This document shows positions 34,984 to 43,468 of a DNA stretch of 53,222 nt, one piece after another. Positions within the stretch are counted from its first letter, which is position 1, and each line of letters opens with the position of its first letter. The notes under the pieces are model-generated. The model had not been told where the DNA came from. It ran no database searches and worked only from the letters and a program-made list of their open reading frames with translations. This stretch comes from Deltaproteobacteria bacterium (lineage in GTDB: Bacteria > Desulfobacterota > Syntrophia > Syntrophales > Smithellaceae): assembly GCA_009668925.1 (NCBI GenBank), contig SBEK01000005.1, forward strand, positions 1-53,222. The letters are read 5' to 3'. The position numbers were made by a program, and so were the translations under genes.

Positions 34984-36336
34984 TCAGGAAATCACCTTGC
35001 CGAACAAATCATAATGATCAGCTGCGGTGATTTCGCACTTCACCATGCTCCCGATCTTCAGGCGGCCGCCTTTGAGGTAAGTGACGCCGTCGATTTCCGG
35101 AGCCTGCCTCCGGCAGCGACCGACAAAGGCATAGCCTTCACGGTCGCTTTTTTCTTCAACCAGCGCTTCCTGAGTGGTGCCGATCAATTTCTGGTTAATG
35201 GTATGGGAAATGTCGGCCTGCTCGCTCATGATGAATTCACGGCGGCGCTCCTTTTCTTTCTCCGAAATCCGTGACGGCATTTTGGCTGCGGCCGTACCTT
35301 CTTCCCGGGAATACGTAAAGACACCCAGGTGGTCAAACCGGGTATCGCGAACGAAGTCGAGCAGGCGTTCGAACCGTTTGCGTGTTTCTCCGGGGAAGCC
35401 GACGATCAGCGACGTGCGGAGCGCAACGTCGGGCATGATGCTTCGGGCCTGACGGATGATGTCTCTTATCCGGTCTGCCGAAACCTTTCGGTTCATGGCG
35501 CCAAGGATCATATCGTCGATATGCTGAACAGGCAAATCAATATAACGGCAGATGTTTTCATGTCCGGCCATGGCTTCCAGCACGTCCGTCGTCATGTGCG
35601 CCGGATGGGCATAGAGCAGACGCAGCCAGCGCAGGCCCGAGAGCGAGGCCATGTCCGCGAGAAGTCGGGAGAGCTTCGGCCGGTTCTTCAAATCACGGCC
35701 GTAAGCCGTTGTATCCTGGCCGATCAAGATAATTTCCTTGATCCCGCGGGCTACCAGGTTTTCGGCTTCCCGCAAAATGTCATCGGGCCGGCGGCTGCGC
35801 GCCTTGCCGCGGATCAACGGAATCGCGCAGTAGGCGCAGCAGTTGGAGCAGCCGTCCGAGATCTTCAAATAAGCGGCGGAAGAGGCGGAGGATAAAATTC
35901 GCTCATGCCGGGCCGTCATCAGAAAGTCCGGTTTGGAAAGGACGGCGGTTCGCCGGGATTGCGGCGTGTTTACATTCTGCAGATGCGAGGCGACATTTCC
36001 GACTTCGCCGGTGCCGATGAATAAATCGACTTCCGGAATTTCTTTGAGCAGTTCCTTCCCGTAACGCTGGGCGAGACAGCCGGCGACCACCAGCTTCAGA
36101 TCCGGACGATTCTTCTTTTTTCCCTCGGCCAGGTTCAGGATGATTTCGAGGGCTTCTTCCTTGGCGGCTTGAATGAAGCCGCAGGTATTGACGATGACGA
36201 CATCCGCGCTCTGAGGATTTTCGACAAGCGTCATGCCGGATGCGTGAGCCAGACCGCCCATGACTTCCGAATCAATAAGATTCTTGGAACAGCCCAAAGA
36301 AATGATGTGCAGCTTGCCGGGAAGATTCTTTTTCAC
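34984..36336 (-). CDS. rimO: Ribosomal protein S12 methylthiotransferase RimO
   Basis: The 450-residue radical-SAM enzyme has the N-terminal methylthiotransferase domain (ISLGCSKNLIDSEVM, NTCGFI, VAGCLAQRY), the radical-SAM cluster motif CSNCCAYC and a C-terminal TRAM domain (VTYLKGGRLKIGSMVKCEI). It thiomethylates Asp88 of ribosomal protein S12. The early GCSKN...DSE and the later lack of MiaB-type features fit RimO. The GTG start overlaps the ftsK stop (GTGA), so the two are translationally coupled. Confidence 0.95.
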   Translation of the reverse strand: MKKNLPGKLHIISLGCSKNLIDSEVMGGLAHASGMTLVENPQSADVVIVNTCGFIQAAKEEALEIILNLAEGKKKNRPDLKLVVAGCLAQRYGKELLKEIPEVDLFIGTGEVGNVASHLQNVNTPQSRRTAVLSKPDFLMTARHERILSSASSAAYLKISDGCSNCCAYCAIPLIRGKARSRRPDDILREAENLVARGIKEIILIGQDTTAYGRDLKNRPKLSRLLADMASLSGLRWLRLLYAHPAHMTTDVLEAMAGHENICRYIDLPVQHIDDMILGAMNRKVSADRIRDIIRQARSIMPDVALRTSLIVGFPGETRKRFERLLDFVRDTRFDHLGVFTYSREEGTAAAKMPSRISEKEKERRREFIMSEQADISHTINQKLIGTTQEALVEEKSDREGYAFVGRCRRQAPEIDGVTYLKGGRLKIGSMVKCEITAADHYDLFGKVIS

Positions 36337-38582
36337 TGCGGAAGTTTCCTGATCAGGACTTTGCGGGGTTTTGCGCCGTCGGAGGGGCCGACGATGCCTT
36401 CGCGTTCCATTTGTTCGATCATGCGGGCGGCGCGGTTATAGCCGATCTTCATATAGCGCTGAACCAGCGAAATCGAAGCCTGGCCCAATTCGCCGACCAG
36501 AGCGACGGCTTCGTCATATTTTTCATCGTACCCGTCTTCTTCACGCTGGGCCTGCGCGGACTCGAATTGAAATGTTTCGATCGATGCGTCATACGTCGGC
36601 TGGGCCTGCATTTTGATGAAATCGACGATGCGCGCTATCTCCGAATCGGACAGGTAGGCACCGTGGATGCGGGTGAGCTTGGATGTGCCGGGCGGAATAA
36701 AGAGCATATCGCCCGCCCCCAGGAGGAGTTCGGCTCCCGGTTGGTCAATGATGGTGCGGGAGTCGATCTTGGAGGATACTTTAAAAGAGATGCGCGTGGG
36801 GAAGTTGGCCTTGATGAGCCCCGTGATGACGTCTACGGACGGGCGCTGCGTCGCGAGAATCAGATGAATGCCGGCCGCGCGCGCCATCTGGGCGAGCCGC
36901 GTCAGCGATTCTTCCACATCCCGGGAGGCGACCATCATCAGATCGGCCAGTTCATCGATAATGACGACGATGTAAGGCAGCCGGACATGCTGAAAGGGCG
37001 GAGCCCCTTTTACCGAATCTTCCACCGTCTCTGAACCCGGCTCAAGCTCCGCCCGGAGTTCTTTAACGGGCGCGGCAGGTTTGCTCTTGACGCCGGTCAG
37101 AAGCGTTTCATTATAGGCATCAATGCTCTTCACGCCCAGCGCGCTGATGACCCGGTAGCGGCGTTCCATCTCTTCCACCGTCCAGCGCAGGACCTGTGAG
37201 GCTTTCTTGGGATCAACCACGACCGGATGCATGAGGTGCGGAATGCCTTCATAGGAGGACAACTCCAGCCGTTTGGGATCGACCATTAAAAATTTAACGT
37301 CGTCCGGCTGCGCCTTGAAAAGAATGCTGCAGATCATGGCGTTGAGCGCTACGCTTTTACCCGACCCGGTGGTTCCCGCGATAAGCAGGTGAGGCATTTT
37401 GGACAGATCGGCTATGACCGGCGTGCCCACAAAATCAACGCCCAGGGCGATCGGCAGACGCAGTGACGAGTTTGTAAACGCGTCATTGTTGAGGACATCC
37501 TTCAGGAAAACCGGATCGCGCTTGAGATTGGGGATTTCGATGCCGATGACGGACTTGCCGGGAATCGGCGCCAGGATGCGGATGCTGGGAGCCATCAATG
37601 CCAGCGCCAGATCGTCGGACAGCGTGGTGATGCGGTTGATCTTCACACCGGGGGCGGGCTCCAGTTCATACATGGTGATAACCGGACCCGGCATCACTTC
37701 TACGACGCGGGCCTCCACACCGAAATCCGCCAGCTTCTTTTCCAGGATGCGCGAGTTCGTTATCAGGTGGTCGCGTTTAACGCGCGCGTCTTTCTGGGGC
37801 GGCTCTTCGAGCAGCGTGAACGGCGGCAATTGGAATTTGCCGTCGGACTTGAGCTTGGAAAAATCGAAATGCGTCTGCTCGATTTTTTTCGGTTTCGCTT
37901 TTTTGGGAGCCGTCGTCTGTTCGGATTCTTCCATAACGGGCGGCAACGTCTTTTCAATCTTCAGGCGGGAGAAAAAGCGGGAGGAAAAGGACCCGAAGAA
38001 GTTCTTGAAGGATAAGAATCCTTTTTGCACCCACGTCGAAAATTTTTCCGTGACCGAAACGAGAGAGAATTCGACGATAAAAAACAGTGAGACGATGAAG
38101 ATCAAGATCAGAATAATATAAGTCCCTGCCGGATTGAAATAGCCGAGCAGGAATCGGACAATGCCCGCGCCCGCCAATCCGCCCGCCCGAAGTTTTTCCG
38201 CGTGGACGGTGATGCCTCCTTCAATCAGCGCGCCGAACAAGCCGGCGCACGAGAGGGTGAAAAAAACAAATCCGATGATTCGCTGAGCATCCAGAAGAAA
38301 AGCAGGGCGCAAAAAATATTGAAATGCACAGGCCAGGAGCGCCAGAGGGAGAATGAAGGAGGCAATGCCCAGGAGGCGGATGATCGAATCGGCGGTGTAG
38401 GAACCGAATTTACCCGTGAGATTGTGCGTGGCTGACCCGTCGGCCACAAAGCGGGTAAAAGAAGGATCCTGCGGGGAATAGGAAAGAAGGCACAGCAGAA
38501 AAAAAACGGCCAGGGCCAGGCAGATGACGCCTTTGATTTCGCGGACGCGTTGATGAGGATGATCCGGGGAGGTTTCTTTCAT
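36333..38582 (-). CDS. ftsK: DNA translocase FtsK
   Basis: The 749-residue protein has four N-terminal membrane segments (about 20-175), a moderate linker, the alpha/beta motor (Walker A IAGTTGSGKSVAL; Walker B IVVIIDELADLMMV) and a C-terminal winged-helix gamma domain (EAVALVGELGQASISLVQRYMKIGYNRAARMIEQME) that reads KOPS/SRS sites. It pumps chromosome ends through the division septum and activates XerCD. The length is typical for SpoIIIE/short-FtsK forms. The start overlaps the plsC stop by one base (TAATG). Confidence 0.96.
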   Translation of the reverse strand: MKETSPDHPHQRVREIKGVICLALAVFFLLCLLSYSPQDPSFTRFVADGSATHNLTGKFGSYTADSIIRLLGIASFILPLALLACAFQYFLRPAFLLDAQRIIGFVFFTLSCAGLFGALIEGGITVHAEKLRAGGLAGAGIVRFLLGYFNPAGTYIILILIFIVSLFFIVEFSLVSVTEKFSTWVQKGFLSFKNFFGSFSSRFFSRLKIEKTLPPVMEESEQTTAPKKAKPKKIEQTHFDFSKLKSDGKFQLPPFTLLEEPPQKDARVKRDHLITNSRILEKKLADFGVEARVVEVMPGPVITMYELEPAPGVKINRITTLSDDLALALMAPSIRILAPIPGKSVIGIEIPNLKRDPVFLKDVLNNDAFTNSSLRLPIALGVDFVGTPVIADLSKMPHLLIAGTTGSGKSVALNAMICSILFKAQPDDVKFLMVDPKRLELSSYEGIPHLMHPVVVDPKKASQVLRWTVEEMERRYRVISALGVKSIDAYNETLLTGVKSKPAAPVKELRAELEPGSETVEDSVKGAPPFQHVRLPYIVVIIDELADLMMVASRDVEESLTRLAQMARAAGIHLILATQRPSVDVITGLIKANFPTRISFKVSSKIDSRTIIDQPGAELLLGAGDMLFIPPGTSKLTRIHGAYLSDSEIARIVDFIKMQAQPTYDASIETFQFESAQAQREEDGYDEKYDEAVALVGELGQASISLVQRYMKIGYNRAARMIEQMEREGIVGPSDGAKPRKVLIRKLPQ

Positions 38583-39349
38583 TAGGGTGCCGTCTTCATT
38601 TCCGGCTGGACGTCTTTGATGCTTGCCGCGCCGGTTTCCCGATAAACGTCGTAATTCCTGATGATGACCTGTCGGACTCTGTGGATCAGTTCCTGCCGGT
38701 TTTCCAGCGTGCAGTCCTTTGTGGAGATCGGCTTGTCGATCACCAGCTTTATCTTTCCCGGATTGATCTTGAGTGATCGCTTCCGCATGATGTTGCCGCT
38801 GCCAATGATGGTAATCGGGACAATGGGCACGCCGGACTGAATGGCCAGATAAAAAGTTCCCTGTTTGAAAGCTTTGATCTCGCCGTTGCGGCTTCTCGTG
38901 CCCTCCGGGAAGGTCATGACCGATTTGCCCTGGCGGATTCTGAGTGCGGCAAGGTCCAGGCTCTGCATGGCTTTTTCATGGTTTTGCCGGTCGATTTCAA
39001 TATACCCCGCGCTTTTCATGGCCCGGCCGAAGACGGGAATTGCAAACAATTCTTTTTTCGCGATCCAGCGAAACTGACCCGGGACATAGGCCAGGGTAAT
39101 CAGGATGTCAAAATCACTTTGATGGTTGGCCATGAACACCTGCGGCCTGCTCTTCAGGATGTTTTCGCTGCCGATGACTTCAACCTTCGTATTGCAGATC
39201 GCCAGCAGGATCTTTCCCCAGAGGTTGGCGAGTTTGTGGACGTTATTTTCCGCGTTGGCAAAAAAGGAAAAAACGACGGCCCAGAACGAGAGAAATGCTG
39301 TAATCGCTACGCCTAATGTCACTAAGAGTGCCGAACGGATCATCTGCAT
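38582..39349 (-). CDS. plsC: 1-acyl-sn-glycerol-3-phosphate acyltransferase (PlsC family)
   Basis: The 255-residue protein has an N-terminal membrane segment (about 5-30), the catalytic HX4D box ANHQSDFDI, the FPEGTRSRNG motif and the VPIVPI strand. It transfers an acyl chain to lysophosphatidic acid in phospholipid synthesis. It heads the plsC-ftsK-rimO unit. AAGGGA lies upstream; an ATG at 39343 two codons inside is an equally good start. Confidence 0.88.
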   Translation of the reverse strand: MQMIRSALLVTLGVAITAFLSFWAVVFSFFANAENNVHKLANLWGKILLAICNTKVEVIGSENILKSRPQVFMANHQSDFDILITLAYVPGQFRWIAKKELFAIPVFGRAMKSAGYIEIDRQNHEKAMQSLDLAALRIRQGKSVMTFPEGTRSRNGEIKAFKQGTFYLAIQSGVPIVPITIIGSGNIMRKRSLKINPGKIKLVIDKPISTKDCTLENRQELIHRVRQVIIRNYDVYRETGAASIKDVQPEMKTAP

Positions 39350-39575
39350 TCATCCCTTGATCAGATTACTTGAGCCTGAGGATGCATTTTTTACTTGATA
39401 ACGGTGTTGAAGTCAACAGTGAATTGCGGCTGTTGCATGCTGATTCCTGAGCGCGAAGAAAGCGCACCGGGAAGAGGTTTTTGGTGACTAGTGGTCACGG
39501 TGAAATGCAGACAGGCTCTGTGATTCAGGCTCCTTGCGGATTTGCGAAAATCGGCGAGAAAATAAAATTTTTTCC
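39350..39575. other. Divergent intergenic region without a supported gene
   Basis: Between plsC and the promoter of livH no reading frame looks genuine. A short direct symmetry GACTAGTGGTCA lies near 39486. The plsC promoter should be here, but no clear -35/-10 pair stands out. Confidence 0.35.
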
Positions 39576-39604
39576 TTGACAAAAGAGTGTCGCTCATTTA
39601 TGAA
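39576..39604 (+). promoter_or_regulatory. Probable sigma70 promoter of livHMGF
   Basis: TTGACA (39576-39581) is followed after exactly 17 bases by TATGAA (39599-39604). The spacing is ideal, and the livH ATG lies about 105 bases downstream. No operator is evident. Confidence 0.6.
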
Positions 39605-39708
39605 CCCAGCCAACGTTTGATAAAATAAGCTTGACTATAAATTGGACGCCGCCTTCCCGTTGGACAGCGGAGGCTGCGGAACAATGCCGATCTGGCGATG
39701 GAGTCTAA

Positions 39709-40578
39709 ATGGAACTATTTTTACAGCAGGTATTTAATGGAATCATGTTGGGCAGTACATACGCCATCGTCGCGCTTGGATTAACGATGGTTTATGGTAT
39801 CTTGCACGTGCCGAACTTTGCTCACGGGCAGATGTACATGCTCGGCGCCTACGTCTGTTTTTTTCTGATGACAATCTTCGGATTCGCGTATTGGCCTGCA
39901 CTGGCGGTTTCAGCCATTGCCCTGGCTCTGGGCGGTGTTGTTCTGGAATTTCTGGTTTTCAAACCGGTGCGCAATGCTCCCGGGATCAACCCGTTTATCG
40001 CTGCGCTGGGTGCGCTCATCATTCTGGAAAACGCGGTTGTCATTCTGTGGGGACCCGAAGGTCACCGCATTCCGAATCCGTATCCCAGCATCATCGACGC
40101 CTTTGGCATTACCATGTCTACTCAGCGGCTGCTGGTTATCGGCGTGGCCTTCGGCATGATTGCCCTGCTGCAGCTCTTTATCAAGAAGACGACCTTGGGG
40201 AGCTCTATTGAAGCGGTGGCCCAGAATAAAGAAGGCGCCACCCTCGTCGGCATAAATGTGAACCGTGTATCCGCCCTGACCTTTGCCATTTCCACCGGGT
40301 TGGCCGCTGTCGCCGCCTGTATGGTGGCGCCTATTTTCATGATTTCACCGAGCATGGGAATGATGGTCGGCATGAAGGCTTTCGTCATCGTGATTCTCGG
40401 GGGAATGGGCAGCATACCGGGCGCGATTGCCGGCGGCATTATTCTGGGATTGATCGAAGCCATCGGCGGAGGATATTTCTCGGCGGCTTACAAAGATGTA
40501 TTTGGTTTCGGCGCACTCGTGCTGATTCTTGCTATAAAACCAACCGGTTTGTTCGGGAAGGAGATTAAGGGCAGATGA
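39709..40578 (+). CDS. livH: LIV-type ABC transporter permease LivH
   Basis: The 289-residue polytopic permease has the LivH start (LFLQQVFNGIMLGSTYAIVALGLTMVYGI and NFAHGQMYMLGAY) and the ATPase-contact region near IEAVAQNKEGATLVGINV. With LivM it forms the membrane channel for uptake of branched-chain amino acids or related compounds. GGAG precedes the ATG. The stop overlaps the livM start. Confidence 0.93.
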   Translation: MELFLQQVFNGIMLGSTYAIVALGLTMVYGILHVPNFAHGQMYMLGAYVCFFLMTIFGFAYWPALAVSAIALALGGVVLEFLVFKPVRNAPGINPFIAALGALIILENAVVILWGPEGHRIPNPYPSIIDAFGITMSTQRLLVIGVAFGMIALLQLFIKKTTLGSSIEAVAQNKEGATLVGINVNRVSALTFAISTGLAAVAACMVAPIFMISPSMGMMVGMKAFVIVILGGMGSIPGAIAGGIILGLIEAIGGGYFSAAYKDVFGFGALVLILAIKPTGLFGKEIKGR

Positions 40579-41552
40579 TGACGTGGTTGAAGGCGAATTG
40601 GTTTTATCTGGTTGTACTGATTATAGCCCTGGTTCTCCCTCTTGTAATAACGAACCGGTATTATGCTCAGGTTATTACGATGAGTCTGCTTTTTGCAATC
40701 GGCGCTCTGAGCTTAAACCTGATCATGGGTTACACGGGGCAGGCCTCTCTGGCGCACGGCGGTTTTTTCGCCATCGGTGCTTACGGTGTAGCGATTCTCA
40801 CGTTTACCATGGGCTGGAATTTCTGGCTGGCGTTGCCGGCGGCTGCTCTCCTGTCGGCTCTGGTGGGATTTATCGTCGGCCTGCCGGCGCTGCGCACACG
40901 GGGCGCATACTTTGCCATTACGACGATGTGTCTGGGAGAAATCATCTATCTCGTCGCGGGCAACTGGATGGAGCTGACGGGGGGCCACAATGGAATTGTG
41001 GGAATTCCGGTTCCCAGCCCTATTGCCATTCCGGGGTTAGGCCAGCTCGGTTTCCAATCTCAGGTTACGCAGTACTATCTCGTTTTATTCTTCCTGCTGT
41101 TGACGTTGTTTGTCATGTATCGCCTGACCAAGTCGCTCAGGGGGATGACTTTTTTGGCAACAGCCATCAATGAGGATCTGGCGGAGGCCGTGGGAATCAA
41201 TACCTTCCGCACCAAACTGCTTTCTTTTGTTGTCGCCAATTTTTTTGCCGGGCTGGCCGGCGGCATTTATGCCAGTCTGATCGGCAGTATTTCTCCTTCA
41301 GTCGCCTCGATCGGCATGACTTTCAATTTCATCATGTACATACTTCTCGGTGGTATTACGACGCTGGCCGGGCCGATCATCGGCGCCTTCGTCATACCCA
41401 TCCTCTTAGAGTATCTGCAGTTCCTGCAGGATTACCAGATGATTCTGTTCGGATTCCTGTTGATTGTCGTCATCATTTACTTCCCGGCAGGTTTCGTGGG
41501 ATTGTACAAAACGGTTAGTGAAAAGTTAAAGAAATCAAAGGTGGGGGCATAA
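40575..41552 (+). CDS. livM: LIV-type ABC transporter permease LivM
   Basis: The 325-residue permease shows SLNLIMGYTGQASLAHGGFFAIGAYG and the coupling-helix segment TAINEDLAEAVGINTFRTKLLSFV, typical of LivM. It has about nine hydrophobic segments and overlaps livH by four bases (ATGA); AAGGAG lies upstream of the ATG inside livH. Partner of LivH in the transport channel. Confidence 0.93.
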   Translation: MMTWLKANWFYLVVLIIALVLPLVITNRYYAQVITMSLLFAIGALSLNLIMGYTGQASLAHGGFFAIGAYGVAILTFTMGWNFWLALPAAALLSALVGFIVGLPALRTRGAYFAITTMCLGEIIYLVAGNWMELTGGHNGIVGIPVPSPIAIPGLGQLGFQSQVTQYYLVLFFLLLTLFVMYRLTKSLRGMTFLATAINEDLAEAVGINTFRTKLLSFVVANFFAGLAGGIYASLIGSISPSVASIGMTFNFIMYILLGGITTLAGPIIGAFVIPILLEYLQFLQDYQMILFGFLLIVVIIYFPAGFVGLYKTVSEKLKKSKVGA

Positions 41553-41553
41553 C

Positions 41554-42318
41554 GTGCTGCTAAAAGGTGAAAATCTGGTAAAAAGTTTTGGCGGCACTAT
41601 CGCTGTCAATGACGTGACCTTTCAAGTCAATGAGGGAGAAATTCTGGCCATCATCGGTCCCAACGGGGCCGGCAAATCCGTTCTCTTCAGTTTAATCAGC
41701 GGAGCGGGCAAGCCGACATCCGGCAGCATTGACTTTGCCGGTGAGGCAATTGCCGGTTTGAGTCCCAGTCAGATATCCCGCAAGGGCATTGCGCGGACCT
41801 TCCAGTTGACGGCCCTTTTTGAAAAGCTGCCGGTCGCGGCCAATCTGGCGCTGGGGTATTATAAATGTACGACGAGCGGCTTTTGGGGCGGCATTTTGCA
41901 TACGCCTCAATGGAAAAAAGACAGGAAGAAAGTGGAAGAAAAAGTCATCGAGACGCTGGAATTTGTCGGCTTGGGCCCCAGAGCCTTTGATACGGCTTCC
42001 ACGATTTCCCAGGGAGAGCAAAGGCTTTTGTCCATCGGGATCGCCCTGATCAGCGAACCGAAGCTGATTCTCTTTGATGAACCGACAGGCGGGTTGATCC
42101 AGGAGGATACGGCGATGATCACGGAGTTGATCCGCAAAATCAATAAAAAAGGCATTACGGTTTGTCTGATCGAGCATAAGATGCGGATGATCATGGATTT
42201 GGCCGACAGAATTGTTGTTTTAAACTACGGCAAGAAAATTGCTGAAGGGAACCCGGCGGAAGTCGCCGCTGATCCGCAGGTAATCGAAGCCTACTTAGGA
42301 AGAAAAAAGGATGCTTAA
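41554..42318 (+). CDS. livG: LIV-type ABC transporter ATPase LivG
   Basis: The 254-residue ATPase has Walker A GPNGAGKS (VLFS following), Walker B LILFDEPTGGL and switch His IEHKM. The signature is ISQGEQRLLSIG rather than the usual LSGGQ form. The segment ARTFQLTALFEKLPVAANLALG is the LivG Q-loop region. GTG start with GGTGGGGG upstream. It overlaps livF by eight bases. Confidence 0.92.
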   Translation: MLLKGENLVKSFGGTIAVNDVTFQVNEGEILAIIGPNGAGKSVLFSLISGAGKPTSGSIDFAGEAIAGLSPSQISRKGIARTFQLTALFEKLPVAANLALGYYKCTTSGFWGGILHTPQWKKDRKKVEEKVIETLEFVGLGPRAFDTASTISQGEQRLLSIGIALISEPKLILFDEPTGGLIQEDTAMITELIRKINKKGITVCLIEHKMRMIMDLADRIVVLNYGKKIAEGNPAEVAADPQVIEAYLGRKKDA

Positions 42319-43015
42319 ACTAACAAATGTAACAACCATGATTGGCGAGCACCAGGTCATCCACGATGTCTCTTTGCATATCGCACAAGGAGATTTTGTT
42401 GCACTGCTCGGGGGAAACGGCGCCGGGAAAACCAGCTTGTTTCGGACGATTGTTGGTGTCCTTCCGACGGCAAAAGGCCGGATTGAATTCAAAGGCGAGG
42501 ATATCAGCCATCTGCCCGCCCACAAAATTGTGGGCAAAGGCATCGCGCTCTGCCCGGAAGGCCGGCAGCTGTTTCCGCAGCTTCCCGTTTATAAGAATTT
42601 AATGCTGGGCGCTTATCATCGGAAGGATAAGAAAGGCATTGAGGAAACGCTGGAGCAGGTTTATACCCTTTTCCCGCGGTTAAAGGAAAGATACAAGCAG
42701 ATGGCCGGAACGTTTTCCGGCGGGGAGCAGCAGATGCTGGCGGTAGGCCGGGCGATTATGTCCAAGCCGGAAATGCTTCTTCTGGACGAGCCTTCCATGG
42801 GATTGGCGCCGCTGGTTGTGGAAGGCATCGCCGATGCAATCACCCAGCTGAACAAAATGGGCATCACGATCTTTTTGTCCGAACAAAACGCGCAAATCGC
42901 GCTGATGATCACGCGACACGGCTATGTTTTGGAAAACGGCCGTCTGGTACTGGACGGACTGAGCAAAGATCTGATCACCAATGATAAGGTGAAAAAAGCT
43001 TATCTGGGAACATAG
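42311..43015 (+). CDS. livF: LIV-type ABC transporter ATPase LivF
   Basis: The 234-residue ATPase has Walker A GGNGAGKTS, CPEGRQLFPQLPVYKNLMLG (the LivF Q-loop region), signature FSGGEQQMLAVG and Walker B LLLDEPSMGLAP. It is the last gene of the operon, directly followed by a strong terminator. The operon carries no binding-protein gene, so it must use one encoded elsewhere. Confidence 0.93.
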   Translation: MLKLTNVTTMIGEHQVIHDVSLHIAQGDFVALLGGNGAGKTSLFRTIVGVLPTAKGRIEFKGEDISHLPAHKIVGKGIALCPEGRQLFPQLPVYKNLMLGAYHRKDKKGIEETLEQVYTLFPRLKERYKQMAGTFSGGEQQMLAVGRAIMSKPEMLLLDEPSMGLAPLVVEGIADAITQLNKMGITIFLSEQNAQIALMITRHGYVLENGRLVLDGLSKDLITNDKVKKAYLGT

Positions 43016-43057
43016 AATCAGGGTTTCCCTGCGGGACCCTGCCGCGAATCCATAAAG

Positions 43058-43092
43058 AAGAGCTTATCCTTAAACGGGAAAGCTCTTTTTTC
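43058..43092 (+). terminator. Rho-independent terminator of livHMGF
   Basis: AAGAGCTT (43058-43065) pairs perfectly with AAGCTCTT (43080-43087) around a 14-base loop, followed by TTTTCTTTTTC. It lies about 40 bases after the livF stop. Confidence 0.85.
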
Positions 43093-43294
43093 TTTTTCTG
43101 AGGCGTGGACTGTTTTCCACCCCGAATCGGTCATTCATCAGGCCTCGGGGCGGGGCACGCCTCTGTCCGTTAGGCACCATATCCAAAGCACGCCCCCTGA
43201 GCCGTTCCCGTCGCCCCGTGAAGGAAAGGCATTTCCCCAGCCTCCGGCGCGGAAGATCCCCTGTGTCGGAAAAACCCGTACAAAACATTTATCG
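43093..43294. other. GC-rich intergenic stretch with no supported gene
   Basis: An open frame on the minus strand (43070-43288) is Arg-rich, lacks a ribosome site and overlaps the terminator, so it is not called. Nothing else is recognisable before the next promoter. Confidence 0.4.
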
Positions 43295-43330
43295 TTGACT
43301 TGCCTCGGTATGTTGGTATACTCAATACCG
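43295..43330 (+). promoter_or_regulatory. Strong sigma70 promoter with operator-like inverted repeat
   Basis: TTGACT (43295-43300) and TATACT (43317-43322) are 16 bases apart. CGGTAT (43306-43311) and ATACCG (43325-43330) form perfect 6-bp arms that bracket the -10 element, a good position for a repressor. It drives the flavoprotein gene starting at 43469. Confidence 0.65.
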
Positions 43331-43468
43331 TCAAATAGGACGATCTGGGTTTTGCCGGAAGCGCATTGAGCTCGTTAATTCTGAAGCAAAAATCAGTTCA
43401 TTTCATGGAGTATTCCGGGGAGTTTCTTTTAGCATGTTTTTTGATTGACATCGGAGAGGAGGTTGCAC

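Noticed and set aside
39391..39597. 68-residue open frame on the minus strand between plsC and livH
   Set aside because: It covers the livH promoter, has no ribosome site and no recognisable protein features.
43070..43288. 72-residue Arg-rich open frame on the minus strand
   Set aside because: It overlaps the livF terminator, lacks a ribosome site and has skewed composition from GC-rich intergenic DNA.
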